Counted from the stretch's first letter, positions 12,167 through 22,206 are shown. The stretch: 64,000 nucleotides of DNA from Pycnococcus provasolii (GCA_049487715.1 CP150546.1:1178001-1242000), one strand, 5' to 3'. Notes: a model not told the origin generated them from the letters alone. Numbers and translations are program-made.

Positions 12167-12883
12167 TTGGAGCAATGTAGGTATGCAGCTGTGACATCCC
12201 ATTCTGCGGTGCTCATTCCGGCTGAGATAACGTGCGTCAGGAAGAGTCGCATCGTGCTGAGCTTGGGAGTGCTGGCGTATGGAAAACACCCGCAAACTCG
12301 GCCGAACTGGAATTGCGCCGCTTTCTATTTTATAGATTACCAACCAGATCAGACTAAATTGGATTTTGTGTTGGAAGGACAGCTGGAGAGCCCCATAGAA
12401 GATGTTGCAATCACGACGTCTCTTAAGGTGACCCCATTGTTTATTTCTACCATCACAGTGATCTTGGGCAATACTAATCTACAGCTCAGAGCACTATGGG
12501 ATGGAGGTGCTACAGATTCTCTTATCCAAACTTCGGTGGCAAATACACACTTCTCTCAGTACATTGAACCTACGCTGAAGTTACTGGCTGGCTATTCAGC
12601 TGAGAGCGAAGAATGTCCTCAACTCACTGAAGGTCAAATTCGACCCCTGCTAAAGATCAATGCTAAGAACAAATACATCACTGTCAAACATCCTCTGCTA
12701 TTAACTGATCTCTGCAACCTCTATGACGTACTAATCGGCCGAAACCTTATGAAAAGGCTGCGCGCTGTGGAAGATTACGAGAAGGAGACTATCACCCTAT
12801 CTCCAATGGACGACAAGGTATTACGGATAACACCAGATCCTATAAGTCGAATTACGTCCGTTTCCACGGTGACAGATATCTAA
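12167..12883 (+). pseudogene. retropepsin-like (gag-pol) relic of an LTR-type retroelement
   Basis: An open stretch of about 239 codons without an initiating ATG near its left end. The middle reads LRALWDGGATDSLIQTS, which matches the retroviral-type aspartic protease loop (D-S/T-G-A-x-x-S/D-F/L-I); here the second residue is Gly. Further on, LYDVLIGRNLMKRL corresponds to the usual LGxxxL end of the domain. No zinc knuckle, reverse transcriptase or integrase follows. Base composition is clearly more AT-rich than the flanking genes, consistent with a foreign fragment. It could be a domesticated protease, but the missing start argues for a relic. Confidence 0.6.
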
Positions 12884-13844
12884 AAACTTATCTATGTAAT
12901 GGTCATTCTTACCTCTACCTCCCCTTCTGCCTGGCGGCCTTAAGGTGGAGTGGGTTGGGCTACTGCGCAGCCCGCCACATCAGCATCCTCGGGTCGCATG
13001 CGCTTTGCAAAATACGCTTTTGCGGTTGTCCCTGGACGAGTGATGTGATATCCATCATTAATCTGTATAGCCACGGCTTCAATGACAATATCCTCGTAGT
13101 TCGTATTCGAGCGAATCACGCGAGGGTAGCACTAGCCTGGGGCATTGCGTAGTAGAAGCGCGCAGCACCCTCCGTCCGTACGTCCGCTTGTCGTTATGCG
13201 ACTCCTCATCCGGTCATCCCACAGGAGTCGGCAGAGCCCAGCGTCCAAAAAAGTCTCGTCGATCGTCCACGGCGGAAGGCAGGACCACCGGCGTACGCCA
13301 AGCCGAGTGCACGAATGTGTCCAATTGAAGAGAGTCGGCTATCAACGCCGTTTCAGCCAGCATGCGGGCGTGCGTGCCGAGAGGTTGGATGGTCCGGACG
13401 TTGGGAAACCAAAACCCAACCAAGCCGGACCCCAAGGACAGGCCAGGCCAGGCCAAATGCACTAAGCAACGGTGTATCCCCCAAGCCGGGTGAAAAGAAC
13501 AAGGGGGAGTTTGTTTGGCCCAAGGACCTTTTCACCTCGGCCCCTCCGCCCGTTATTTGTTCGCCATTCCCGGCTCATGCGAAAAACTGAACATGTCACG
13601 CCTCCTGCATGTGTTCGTGAGTGGTGCCCAGTGGTGGTTCGGAGTAGTGCAGCTTACTTCTTTTGCAGGCTTGTATGGTACCTTGGCTCCTTTCGTTCAT
13701 TGATTGGCTCGTTCATTGATTGGTCCTCATCAATCACTGCACGCGTTGGTCGGTTGGTCCTCATCATACCTGATAGATAGGCAGCGCGCAGGCGTTTGTT
13801 GATTGGCTCATATAAAACAGTATACCATAGTGGTAGTAACGAAG
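12884..13844. other. intergenic region upstream of the tyrosine-rich secreted protein
   Basis: About 960 bases with no convincing gene. A TATA-like CATATAAAACA lies at about 13809-13819, roughly 30 bases before the first ATG of the downstream gene. The region 13430-13520 is rich in GGCCA and CCAAG repeats without clear structure. Confidence 0.5.
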
Positions 13845-14950
13845 ATGATGACGACGAATGTCAGGAACATGCGATCGATCGTCACGGCATCATCAGCCGT
13901 TCTGGTCGCTCTGCTTGCTGTCGTCGTAATGCTAAGTGCCGTGAGTGGTGTGAGCGCAGACAGTTCGACGACGACGACTTATGAGACGACGAAGTACGTT
14001 GGTGAATACAAATCAGGCTACTATCCCAAGTACAAGTGGTGGGCGCCGTGGACGTGGAAGTACAGCAGCAACAAGTACAATGACAACAAGTACGACTCTG
14101 GATACGACTCTGGATACGACTCTGGATACAGCAAGTACGACTCTGGATACAGCAAGTACGACTCTGGATACGGCTACAGCAAGTACGACTCTAAATATGG
14201 AGTTGGGCCGTACTATGGGAAGCAGTACGAGCAGGACGAGCACTACCCGTGCGACACGTTCTACCCCAAGCCGAAGTGGTACTCGCCGTTTACATGGAAG
14301 TATCGCAAGTATGCCAAGTTTGACTACTACTCTGGTCCTTGCGAAGTAAAGAAGGAAGAACACTGTCTTCCCTTCTGGGGACATCCTGATGATGCGAGTG
14401 AAGCTACTTGGTACACTGTCACTCACGCTTCTGGTGGTGGTGGGTGCCATGGTGATGGGTGCAGCATCATTGGTGATCCCATTGGTCCCATAATTGGTGG
14501 TGATGGTGGTGATGCGGGTGGTGATGGCCGTCGTCGTCAGCTTCTCGAACTTTCTTACCCGCGGCCCCTATACGAAACTCAGTACTTCTATGCGAAGTCA
14601 GAAGCGCATGGCTTGACGTTCACTCTCACGAATCACTACTACTACAATGAAAAGTGGGTATGTGCGATTGACGATATCAGCCGCAAGAATGCAATTTGTA
14701 CGATGGCTGGACACTTTGGAGGAGGCTATTCTACACCTGAAAAGTGCATCCTTACGTTTAAAACGCATCAAAAGGGTGGAAAGTGCATTCCACACCACAT
14801 GGCACTCGACTGTGGGAAGCCACCGTACGTTGAAACGAGCAAATTCAGCAAGATTGACTACCGTGACATTCCCCACAAGGACATCACAACAACAACAACA
14901 ACAACAGCAGCAGCAGCAACAACAACAACAACAACAACAACAGCAGCAGC

Positions 14951-14981
<31 letters not shown>

Positions 14982-14983
14982 GC

Positions 14984-15022
<39 letters not shown>

Positions 15023-16057
15023 TCAGCAAGATCTCGAGGAGTGCACTGCTTGTGATGGAAGAAGGTTCCTGGTTAGTTTAGGTTCTGGTACCAAGTATAC
15101 CTCGTGCGACCCCGAGCCATTCGAAGGATTAACGATCAACCTCTCCATTGTCGCGTCATTTGACATCAGGGATGTTCTCAGCGGCGATCCTTCCAACGTC
15201 ACCATCACCTCGTTCCCATGCATCACTACCTCGTCCCAGAGTGTCGATTTTAACTTTGCATCTGGAGAACTCCCAAATCTTGAGGAGGTTCGCTTCGCCA
15301 ACTGGGTGACAGGACCGGACAATCAATTCATTGTACGTACGCTCCTCCTCCTTACTTGCTTTCCCTTCGACCCTTCCTCCTTCTTCTTGGTGCTCTGCCT
15401 TATTATGTTCTTCTACAATAATATGGCATGTCTTCGACAGAACACACACAAAATATTTGGTAGCACCTCACTAACAAACCAATTCACAAATTCACAACAA
15501 CACAACAACCATTCGTATCATCAAACAACAAATAACAACAACAACAATAGTTCGACGGTTTTGGGGAAAGCTCTTTGACGAGCATCTACGCGCCTCTTCT
15601 TGTGGGTAGCTCGAATTTGGACGTCTTCGTACGTATCTCCCCTTTGAAGAGCCATAATCGACTTTTCAACTGATTGCACAAAACTCACCATGTACTCACC
15701 ACTCAACGACACATATACAACACACACCTCTCTAAACACACAGATCCTCGACAACCCGAATCTCGCAGAGGTGAACTTGTGTGCGCTGATGGAGGCGAGA
15801 AGCGTCGAAGTACGTCTCACTTTCTCTTGTCTTATTATTCCTTGCTTTTTGTTTGTTCTTCCATAACAATTCGTATCACTCAAGTGCTGCATGTGAAATT
15901 TACTCACTCACTCTTCTTTCCTACAAAACTCCAACTACAAACAAAACAACAGATTCGCAACAATCCCTTTCTCCAGACACTCTACACAGTACTTGATGAC
16001 ATCGAGCAATTGATCCCCTGCTGTGTATCCTCGCTCTACTGTGTACACTCCGTGTGA
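13845..16057 (+). CDS. secreted Tyr-rich repeat protein with receptor-L-like C-terminus, four exons
   Basis: I read this as exons 13845-15332, 15551-15628, 15744-15809 and 15953-16057. All three introns begin GTACGT, end CAG or TAG and are phase 0. The start is MMTTNVRNMRS or, nearer to the TATA spacing, the ATG at 13869; a strong signal peptide follows (AVLVALLAVVVMLSAVSGVSA). Next is a Tyr/Lys/Asp-rich region with YDSGYDSGYSKYDSGY-type repeats and two copies of a KWxxPxTWKY motif, then Cys-containing segments and a poly-Thr run encoded by an ACA microsatellite. After the run come NLEEVRF, SLTSIYAPLLV, NPNLAEVNL and NNPFLQTL, the rhythm of leucine-rich receptor-L repeats, with one repeat per small exon. 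It is probably a cell-surface or extracellular-matrix protein; its function is unknown. Confidence 0.7.
14886..15020 (+). repeat. CAA/ACA trinucleotide microsatellite, about 45 units
   Basis: A nearly pure run of ACA with a few GCA interruptions inside exon 1 of the Tyr-rich gene, read as Thr/Ala in that frame. Similar CAA-rich stretches occur in the introns of the same gene, so part of it could in principle be intronic, but I found no splice pair that keeps the frame. Confidence 0.95.
15333..15550 (+). other. intron 1 of the Tyr-rich gene
   Basis: Donor GTACGTACG, acceptor CAACAACAATAG, 218 bases, phase 0. Retaining it would put a hydrophobic, non-repeat stretch and then a stop after the receptor-L-like sequence. 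Confidence 0.65.
15629..15743 (+). other. intron 2 of the Tyr-rich gene
   Basis: Donor GTACGTATC, acceptor AACACACAG, 115 bases, phase 0. It joins a 26-codon exon to a 22-codon exon that continues the leucine-rich rhythm. Confidence 0.65.
15810..15952 (+). other. intron 3 of the Tyr-rich gene
   Basis: Donor GTACGTCTC, acceptor AAAACAACAG, 143 bases, phase 0. The last exon begins IRNNPFLQTL and ends at a stop at 16055-16057. Confidence 0.65.
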
Positions 16058-16522
16058 ATCTACTTCACCAAGCATGAATCGCTCTCCTGTGAGCTCCGCC
16101 ACTTCTCCATCCATCTCCACAGCTATTATGTCGCCTTGGACGCACGTCGCCGATAGCCGGACGCCTTCTTCCTTTAGCCAATTTCTTGTAATCCGGATGA
16201 GCCCTGGTGCTTTCGTTTTCACTTCTGTATCCTCCGCCCCGCCGGTGATGCCCTTTCTTTCGCACTTACTCCAGTCAATGTCCACCCGCGATCCCGTCGT
16301 ACAATTCTTGCACGTGCATGACGCTTGCCTAGTTTGGAGCCATCCAGGGTGGCCGACATCGATCAAATGGTGCATTTTTTTCAAACCATTCACAGTGCGA
16401 GCGTGATCTATGCGTCGGTTGATTGCGCTTGCTCCAACCATATGAAACACGCGCTTGTAGATTCCTGCACATTTCTTTTTCATGAAGTCTTCTTCTGTGA
16501 TGCCCATGCGCTCGACAAGCAT
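15935..16522 (-). CDS. hypothetical protein with CxC-type cysteine cluster, possibly transposon-derived
   Basis: An open frame of 195 residues that may be the last exon of a longer gene: in-frame codons continue upstream of the ATG at 16522 to a possible acceptor TTGATTTAG near 16545. It has a CTCKNC motif followed by a spaced Cys (WSKCERKG), and a C-terminal GDIIAVEMDGEVAELTGERF segment that reads like a small beta-barrel. A similar layout is common in proteins of unclassified eukaryotic transposons, but I cannot name the family. Its last 41 codons overlap, on the opposite strand, the final exon of the Tyr-rich gene. Confidence 0.4.
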   Translation of the reverse strand: MLVERMGITEEDFMKKKCAGIYKRVFHMVGASAINRRIDHARTVNGLKKMHHLIDVGHPGWLQTRQASCTCKNCTTGSRVDIDWSKCERKGITGGAEDTEVKTKAPGLIRITRNWLKEEGVRLSATCVQGDIIAVEMDGEVAELTGERFMLGEVDSHGVYTVERGYTAGDQLLDVIKYCVECLEKGIVANLLFCL

Positions 16523-17289
16523 AGAATGGAATTCTTCGGCACTAAATCAACATCAAAATTTCAACTACATTCGAATCTTACAAAACTAGTTACAGCAGGT
16601 GTCTCTCTAGTAGTAGAACACACAGTGGCGGCGCATCTCTATCTTGCACACGATGATGCGCAAGAAGCGCGAAACACCTGATTTTAATTTTATAACATTG
16701 GCGTGTGTTTCAAAAGAAAGAAAGTGTTGTGTTAGAAAATTTCCATCGCATTTATGTATACAATCAACCATAAAGGATCGTCGTGTTTGTTTGATCGAGG
16801 AATTAGAAACAAACTTTATGAATTTGTCAAGCGCCGGCCACGGCGTAGTACGCCATCGAGAGGTGGAATGCACCCGCGGATACGTTCACGTTTAATTTGA
16901 CTCCGTAAACGGAACGACCGACGAATGAAGTAGGTGTCCCTTCGTCTGCCACGGCACACGGACGTCAAGGGAAATAATAATACAAGCAATTATTGATACC
17001 ATTATAATTGTCATCGTCTCGTGATTTTTAAATAACTAATAATAATTAATAAGTAGTAAAAAACTAAAGTAATAACAACTAATTTAACAAGAAATAACGT
17101 GACGCAGTGACGCACATGTGACATTCACCAGAAAAAGTTGTTCAAAACTGTTTCAACATTGAATTGTTTCAGCGGTCGACGACGGAAGACGCGACACGCA
17201 TGGCGCACATACTTCATACTTATTGTATCATCAAACATCATTCAGGTATTTTTTACATTCTTAGGCAGCTTAATGAGCAACCTTATAAT
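16523..17289. other. AT-rich intergenic region
   Basis: Markedly AT-rich, especially 16970-17110, with no convincing coding frame. It may include upstream exons of the minus-strand hypothetical gene, but I could not join any with confidence. Confidence 0.5.
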
Positions 17290-18462
17290 TTACAAGTCGT
17301 CGTTGTCGTCCAAGTCTGGGCCTAAGCTATGTGTAAGAGCCGCACGGAAGATCGCGCCGTTGATTGGTTGTGGAACGAGAGCCATGATGTCTCTCCAACC
17401 ATCCAGAGCCCGATGAGCGAGCATGGCCGTAAATGCCGTGACGCGACGATGGCGCGCGGCACGACGACTGCGCGCGGCTGAATATTCCTGAAGTGCCGCA
17501 CCAACGTCTTTGTCGTCGTCGCAGCGAGCAAGTAGTCGAGCAAGTACGGAGGCGTCTTCGATGGCTGCAGCTGCTCCCTGTGCAAGGTTTGGGCCGACTG
17601 AATTCGCCGCGTCGCCGACGAGTGCGACATTCTGACGAGGTGCATACATCGGCCTGGCATGCTCAAAGTGAACATCTCGACGAAGCGCGTGCACGGCACG
17701 CGCGAAGAGGTCAGGAACCGGGTGGAAGACGTCGGCGTACATCGGCGCAACCTCGTCGTGTGCACTGGCGAGGGGAAATGTGGCGAAGAACGACGCGTCG
17801 CCGTGACCGCCCGCGGGCACGAACGCCAGTCGTCGCCCGCGTCCAGCGAGCACTTCGAAAGGAGGTACACCGTCTAGCTGCAAGCTGCGAACGTCGTCAG
17901 CCGATACCCAACCCGCTTCGCTCACCGTCCCGACCGGCGTGCTGACTTCACCGGCAACGCTGAGCCGAACGACGGACCTTGCGCCATCAGCACCGACGCA
18001 CACGTCAAATGGACCTTCGCGTTCTCCACCGTCGATTCGCACGACGAGTTTTCTGGCGTTGCCTTCGTCGACATCCACGCCAGCGACACGGCATCCCCAA
18101 CGCACGTCCGAATCCGTCGTCGTCGGCGTGCGAAGCAGCGCTGACCTGAGGTCGGACTCTCTTACCGCAGCGACGCGTTCAGGCGCGTTCGGGGGAGCTT
18201 GTGACAGCCACGTCCCGTTGATGTTCCTGTACGCCGCAGGTGGCAGTACTGTCGCGAGCGGTTCCAGTCTATCGTGCACGTCTGCGATGGCGTTCCACGC
18301 GCGCGGCCATATTCCGAGTGCCCGGTCGCTTTCCGGCGGCGTGTTTTCTGGCGGTTCTTGATCTGCGGCGTAGACGACGACGTCCCAGTTCGGCTTCGCG
18401 CTCAGGAGTCGTCTGCGCATCGCGAGCGCGCCGACGCCCGCGCCGACGACGGCGACGCGCAT
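17290..18462 (-). CDS. FAD-dependent monooxygenase (UbiH/PHBH-like)
   Basis: A 390-residue flavoprotein; the first in-frame ATG is at 18462, giving MRVAVVGAGVGALAMRR. The Rossmann GxGxxG for the ADP part of FAD is at residues 7-12. A CVGADGARSVVR segment in the middle corresponds to the DG motif, and NVALVGDAANSVGPNLAQGA near residue 295 is the GD motif contacting the FAD ribityl chain, followed by the usual IEDASVLARLL helix. Members of this family hydroxylate aromatic or polyprenyl substrates using NAD(P)H and oxygen; the substrate here is unknown. No clear transit peptide is visible. It is head-to-head with the PH-like protein gene across a telomere-like tract. Confidence 0.8.
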   Translation of the reverse strand: MRVAVVGAGVGALAMRRRLLSAKPNWDVVVYAADQEPPENTPPESDRALGIWPRAWNAIADVHDRLEPLATVLPPAAYRNINGTWLSQAPPNAPERVAAVRESDLRSALLRTPTTTDSDVRWGCRVAGVDVDEGNARKLVVRIDGGEREGPFDVCVGADGARSVVRLSVAGEVSTPVGTVSEAGWVSADDVRSLQLDGVPPFEVLAGRGRRLAFVPAGGHGDASFFATFPLASAHDEVAPMYADVFHPVPDLFARAVHALRRDVHFEHARPMYAPRQNVALVGDAANSVGPNLAQGAAAAIEDASVLARLLARCDDDKDVGAALQEYSAARSRRAARHRRVTAFTAMLAHRALDGWRDIMALVPQPINGAIFRAALTHSLGPDLDDNDDL

Positions 18463-18507
18463 ATAAAATGTAAACGCACAAGCACAACGAAAGTGTTGAA
18501 AAATAAC

Positions 18508-18556
18508 CAACCCCTAACCCTTAAACCCCAGCCCAACCCCGAACCGAACCCCTAAA
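18508..18556. repeat. degenerate telomere-like CCCTAA tract in a divergent promoter
   Basis: Runs of ACCCCTAACCCTTAAACCCC and related units between the starts of the FAD monooxygenase gene (18462, minus) and the PH-like gene (18781, plus). Less regular than the tract at 10229 but the same strand bias. Confidence 0.65.
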
Positions 18557-18780
18557 AAGGAGGAGCTCATTATAAGGAAACGCATGTGAAGTACTTACTG
18601 CGGCCGACCGACTCGTTTGGGTTGTGGTGTGTTGTGGGAACGACAGACGGAACGGAACGACAGACAGACGGAACGACTGTCGTGTTTCGCCTCTTAAGCC
18701 TTAAGACTGTAAGAGCTTTTTCCCGTGTCATCCTTGTGTCATCATCTTCTTTCGGCAAACATCGTTGGCGTCTCACTTTG

Positions 18781-20778
18781 ATGGACGCTCCCCAGGCTCA
18801 GCGCTTCAAGACGCACATACGCGACAAGCAGGGCAGGCACGCCGCCGACGTGTGGGTCGAAGTCTCGCCGTCAGGACTCAACCTGCAGGGAAACAGAGGG
18901 CCGCTCGGCAAGTTCGGGTTCGCGCGCATACTGCAGTGGGCGCTCGAGGGAAATAACTGCTTCGTATTCACCGTGCAAACGGAGCAAACGGCGGGGCCGA
19001 AGGACATATGGCTGTACAGCGACCCGAGAACCATCAAGAGCCTCCTTAACGCAGTCGAAAGCACGGTCGCGAGCATCGTCGACAACCAGGGAGGAGGCCA
19101 GCCGCCCGTGCACGCCGCGACACCAGGGCCGCCACCGAACTTCGCACAGAACGGACCCACGTCGCCGCCTGCGATGCAGCCAGGTGGGGCGCCGGTAAGC
19201 GCGAGAGGAAAGAGTGGGCTGCTTAAGAGCTTGGGAATCTCGTTCGGGGGAAGCAAAAAAAAGGGGGCTGGCGCAAACCCAACGTCGCCAGGTGGCCAGT
19301 CGCCCATGATGTCGCCGCCGCCGCCGCCGCCGCCGATGGCTGCGCCCGAGGCTGCAACTGCAAGCTCCGTGTTCAACAAGGTGGCGGCAAACTCGATGCC
19401 CGCACCGCCGCCTTCAAGCTTCGGTCAACCAGCCCCTCCACCACCCCAACCCCCACCACCTCCTCCTCCGCCGCCGGGCTCGTCAGCTATGCCACCACCA
19501 ACGCCGCCGCCGCCGCCGCCACGCCCTGGAACTCCGCCCCCTCCTCCTCCGCCGCCGCCACCACCGGGTCCGTACGCGAATGCACAGCAGCCGCGACCAG
19601 CTCCACCACCGCCACCACCGCCACAACAACACTCTCAGCAAATGCCAATGGCTCAAGCACATGCGCTACCCCCCGAACCGCCACCGTCCTCATTTTCATT
19701 CCCTGCCACCTCATCAGCCGGAAGCCCTGCGGCGAGCCCGCAGCCATTTACGCAGGGAGTGACTGTGCAACCAGCTTACGACATCTACCCCGGCGCCGCT
19801 GGCGCCATGCCGATGGCATTGCAACGCATGCAGGTTGACGCGGTGGCGATGCAGCAGCAGCTGGACATGCAGCGCGAATTTAACACCCGGATGCGCGAAG
19901 CGCTCTCAACGCGTGACCATGACCTCATACGCGCGCGTGAGCGCGAGGAGGAGGCGACGCTTCGCGCGGAGCGTGCTGAGCGTGCCGCCTCGGAAGCGAG
20001 GGAACGAGTAGCACGCGCCGAGGCGGAGCGCGCCGAGCTTGCGGCAGCTCATCCGTCTCAGTCGCCCGCACCTGCCGCTCCACCGGCTTCTGAAATCTCG
20101 CGAGCGGACTTCGAGGTACTCCAAGACGGCATACGTCGCCTTCGCGATGAGATGTCAATGATACGCACCACGCCCCAGATCGAGGCACCGCCGCCGCCAC
20201 AGCCACAGCCGCCGCCACTTCCGAGCGCAAGGGAGCTCGAAATCATGCAGCTCCGCTCACGCCTCGAGCAACTTGAGCACGAGCCGGTGTCCTCACCAAG
20301 TGCGGCCATGCCGCCTACCACACCCGTCCCACCGCATCCATTTGCGGTGGATACGGAGGGTGTTCAGGTCATCCCAGCTCCTCACTCTTCGCCACCAACG
20401 TCTGCGGCGCGAACTTTCACGGAACGACCTCACGCCACGCCTGACACGTGGGGATTGCAGCGTCGCGTCGAACAGCTCGAGCATGACGTGAGAGCGAAGG
20501 ATAATCAGCTAGCTGCTTACGAAGAGAGCTTGGCAGACGCCATGTTCCACCGAACCTTCGCGGCTACGGCAGCACCTCCGCCTCCTCCTCCCGCACCCGC
20601 TGCAGACATGCGCAGCTCCGGAGGTTCCGCGCTTGGACAATTGCGCACACTCATGGGCGAAGCGTACTTGCTAAAGGTTGCGTTGCAGCGCCAGGGTGCC
20701 GCGCCACCTCACGTCATCAAGACGCTCGATTCTTGGATCATGGCGAGCCACGCTTTGAAGAAGGCTGTGACGAAGTAA
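18781..20778 (+). CDS. PH-like domain protein with formin-type proline-rich region and coiled coil
   Basis: I place the start at MDAPQAQRFKTH (18781), 665 residues; the frame is open upstream but low in coding character. Residues 1-105 look like a PH/FERM-C type fold: WVEVSPSGLNLQG, FGFARILQWALEGNNCFVF, then a helix TIKSLLNAVESTVASIV. Residues about 165-330 are dominated by polyproline runs such as PPPPPPPPG, which bind profilin or SH3/WW-type partners in other proteins. Residues about 355-425 form an Arg/Glu/Ala coiled coil, and shorter coils follow. An actin- or membrane-linked scaffold role is an inference. The stop codon overlaps a GTAAGT donor-like site at 20775; splicing to the AG at 20838-20839 would replace the last residue with a different tail. 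Confidence 0.7.
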   Translation: MDAPQAQRFKTHIRDKQGRHAADVWVEVSPSGLNLQGNRGPLGKFGFARILQWALEGNNCFVFTVQTEQTAGPKDIWLYSDPRTIKSLLNAVESTVASIVDNQGGGQPPVHAATPGPPPNFAQNGPTSPPAMQPGGAPVSARGKSGLLKSLGISFGGSKKKGAGANPTSPGGQSPMMSPPPPPPPMAAPEAATASSVFNKVAANSMPAPPPSSFGQPAPPPPQPPPPPPPPPGSSAMPPPTPPPPPPRPGTPPPPPPPPPPPGPYANAQQPRPAPPPPPPPQQHSQQMPMAQAHALPPEPPPSSFSFPATSSAGSPAASPQPFTQGVTVQPAYDIYPGAAGAMPMALQRMQVDAVAMQQQLDMQREFNTRMREALSTRDHDLIRAREREEEATLRAERAERAASEARERVARAEAERAELAAAHPSQSPAPAAPPASEISRADFEVLQDGIRRLRDEMSMIRTTPQIEAPPPPQPQPPPLPSARELEIMQLRSRLEQLEHEPVSSPSAAMPPTTPVPPHPFAVDTEGVQVIPAPHSSPPTSAARTFTERPHATPDTWGLQRRVEQLEHDVRAKDNQLAAYEESLADAMFHRTFAATAAPPPPPPAPAADMRSSGGSALGQLRTLMGEAYLLKVALQRQGAAPPHVIKTLDSWIMASHALKKAVTK

Positions 20779-21065
20779 GTAACATACCGAAATAGGATTC
20801 ATTGAATTTTTGATTGTCTTCATGGTTTTGATGTGGCAGCACGACTGGGATCCCACACATTTTCCCCACTGCTTATGGAAAGAGGGTGAACGGATCTACA
20901 ACGGGTCCCCGCCCAGCCCGTCTGACCATGATAGTCTCGATGGCGACGACAGCAACGACAACAAGTGCAAGCGGAGCTCGAATGCGAATGGTGTGAATGG
21001 ACGACCGTTGGACAAAGTAAAGTACATTCCACATTACTGAATGAGCAATCTTAGGCATATGTGTA

Positions 21066-22153
21066 TCACCTCACTCGGTGGTACACGGCAGTGTACGGCG
21101 GCACAACCAAGCCAGATTTCATCCGCATGCTGGACGTGACGAAGAGTTTTTGTCCATCCGCAGACACGCGCAGCTCGTCGATGACCTCACCGCCATGAGG
21201 GTCACCCCACTTGACGCGCAAGTCCACGCCATCGCCACCGCGCCTCGCGGTTGCTGTTCCCGTGTAACCTCCTCGCCGCATATCCCGCCTGTTACCGCGC
21301 GACACGGTGACCCCGTCAACCGTGTACCACTCCGTGACCTTGTAGAAGGGAATGACGCTCGTCACGGAGAAGCGCAACACGTTGTTGTCGCGCACCTCCA
21401 GCTCGAGTCCGTTGATGAGCACGGTGGCGCGTCTGAGAAGTCCGTTGAGTTTGATGGCTGTATTGTTTATTGTGTTAGGTTAGCGCATGCTGTTTCCTCA
21501 GCCACGGGATGGTCAGAGATAGACGTACCATCGCAAGCGAGATCCATCGACTCCGAGGCTGCCCTGTCCTTTCTCCATGTGCCTGGAAGGCTCGCCCTCC
21601 AGTCTTCACTTGTTGCGAGTCCCGTGTCTGCGTGCGGCGTGAGCACGACGCCGCCCGCGTCGCCGGTGGCTGCGGCACCTTCGTTGTTACGCACCTCCTT
21701 CGCGAACGCACGCAGGATGTACGCGCCGATCGCGCCGAGCGCGCAAGCTGCAGGCACGCGTGCGGTTCTTCCAGTGTATACGAGCGTCGCGACGACGAGA
21801 AGCGTCAGGAGTATGGCAGGCGTCATCCACGCCGTCGCCCGCATGTCTCCTGCAGCTGACGACGTCTGTTGTTGTGCGCTTGTACTGTCCCCACCGCGAA
21901 TTCGTCCTTTTGACTGGTTGTTCATGACGTGCATCGTTCCCCTCCGATGATGATGCCCATCATCATCCTCAAAGGGGCTCGCCGTTGAAAGGGTTGAATT
22001 GTCGTTGCTGTGTCTATTTCTTCTCTTATGCTGTCGACGTCGACGCACAAGGTTCACACATGACCCTATGGTTTTCAAGGCAAGTACAGCACCAGCCCCT
22101 ACCCCGAAAACAGCACCGAATTGCGGTGCTGTGACATGGAGAGGAGGAGGCAT
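21066..22153 (-). CDS. membrane protein with C-terminal lipocalin-like domain, one intron
   Basis: Exons 22153-21529 and 21457-21066 join in phase 1 across a 71-base intron with donor GTACGT and acceptor TACAG, giving 338 residues. The first exon starts at MPPPLHVTAPQFG and has a weak hydrophobic segment near residues 12-28 and a strong one (ILLTLLVVATLVYTG) near 113-127, followed by a second hydrophobic stretch. It ends SLPGTWRKDRAASESMDLAC; the second exon continues with LLRRATVLINGLELEV, FYKVTEWYTVDG and a string of beta strands. The pattern GTWxKD...SM(D)..L then beta-rich sequence resembles lipocalin-like proteins of plants and algae; ligand unknown. It lies tail-to-tail with the PH-like gene. 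Confidence 0.65.
21458..21528 (-). other. intron of the lipocalin-like membrane protein gene
   Basis: 71 bases, minus strand, donor GTACGTCTATC, acceptor AACAATACAG, phase 1. Joining the two exons restores a continuous frame exactly where each alone would break. Confidence 0.75.
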
Positions 22154-22192
22154 ATGCCTATGATGATATGCAGCGCAGCAGTGGCTTATGGC

Positions 22193-22206
22193 GATATATT
22201 ATATAA
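22193..22206 (-). promoter_or_regulatory. TATA-like box
   Basis: On the minus strand TTATATAATATATC lies about 40-53 bases before the ATG of the lipocalin-like gene. It is a plausible core promoter; there is no direct proof of the transcription start. Confidence 0.4.

Noticed and set aside
14825-15028. Intron covering the ACA microsatellite (a GTACGTT donor lies at 14825)
   Set aside because: No acceptor in range keeps the downstream frame that encodes the receptor-L-like part, whereas reading through keeps it open.
14598-15029. Minus-strand frame with a run of about 47 cysteines
   Set aside because: It is the reverse reading of the CAA microsatellite in the Tyr-rich gene.
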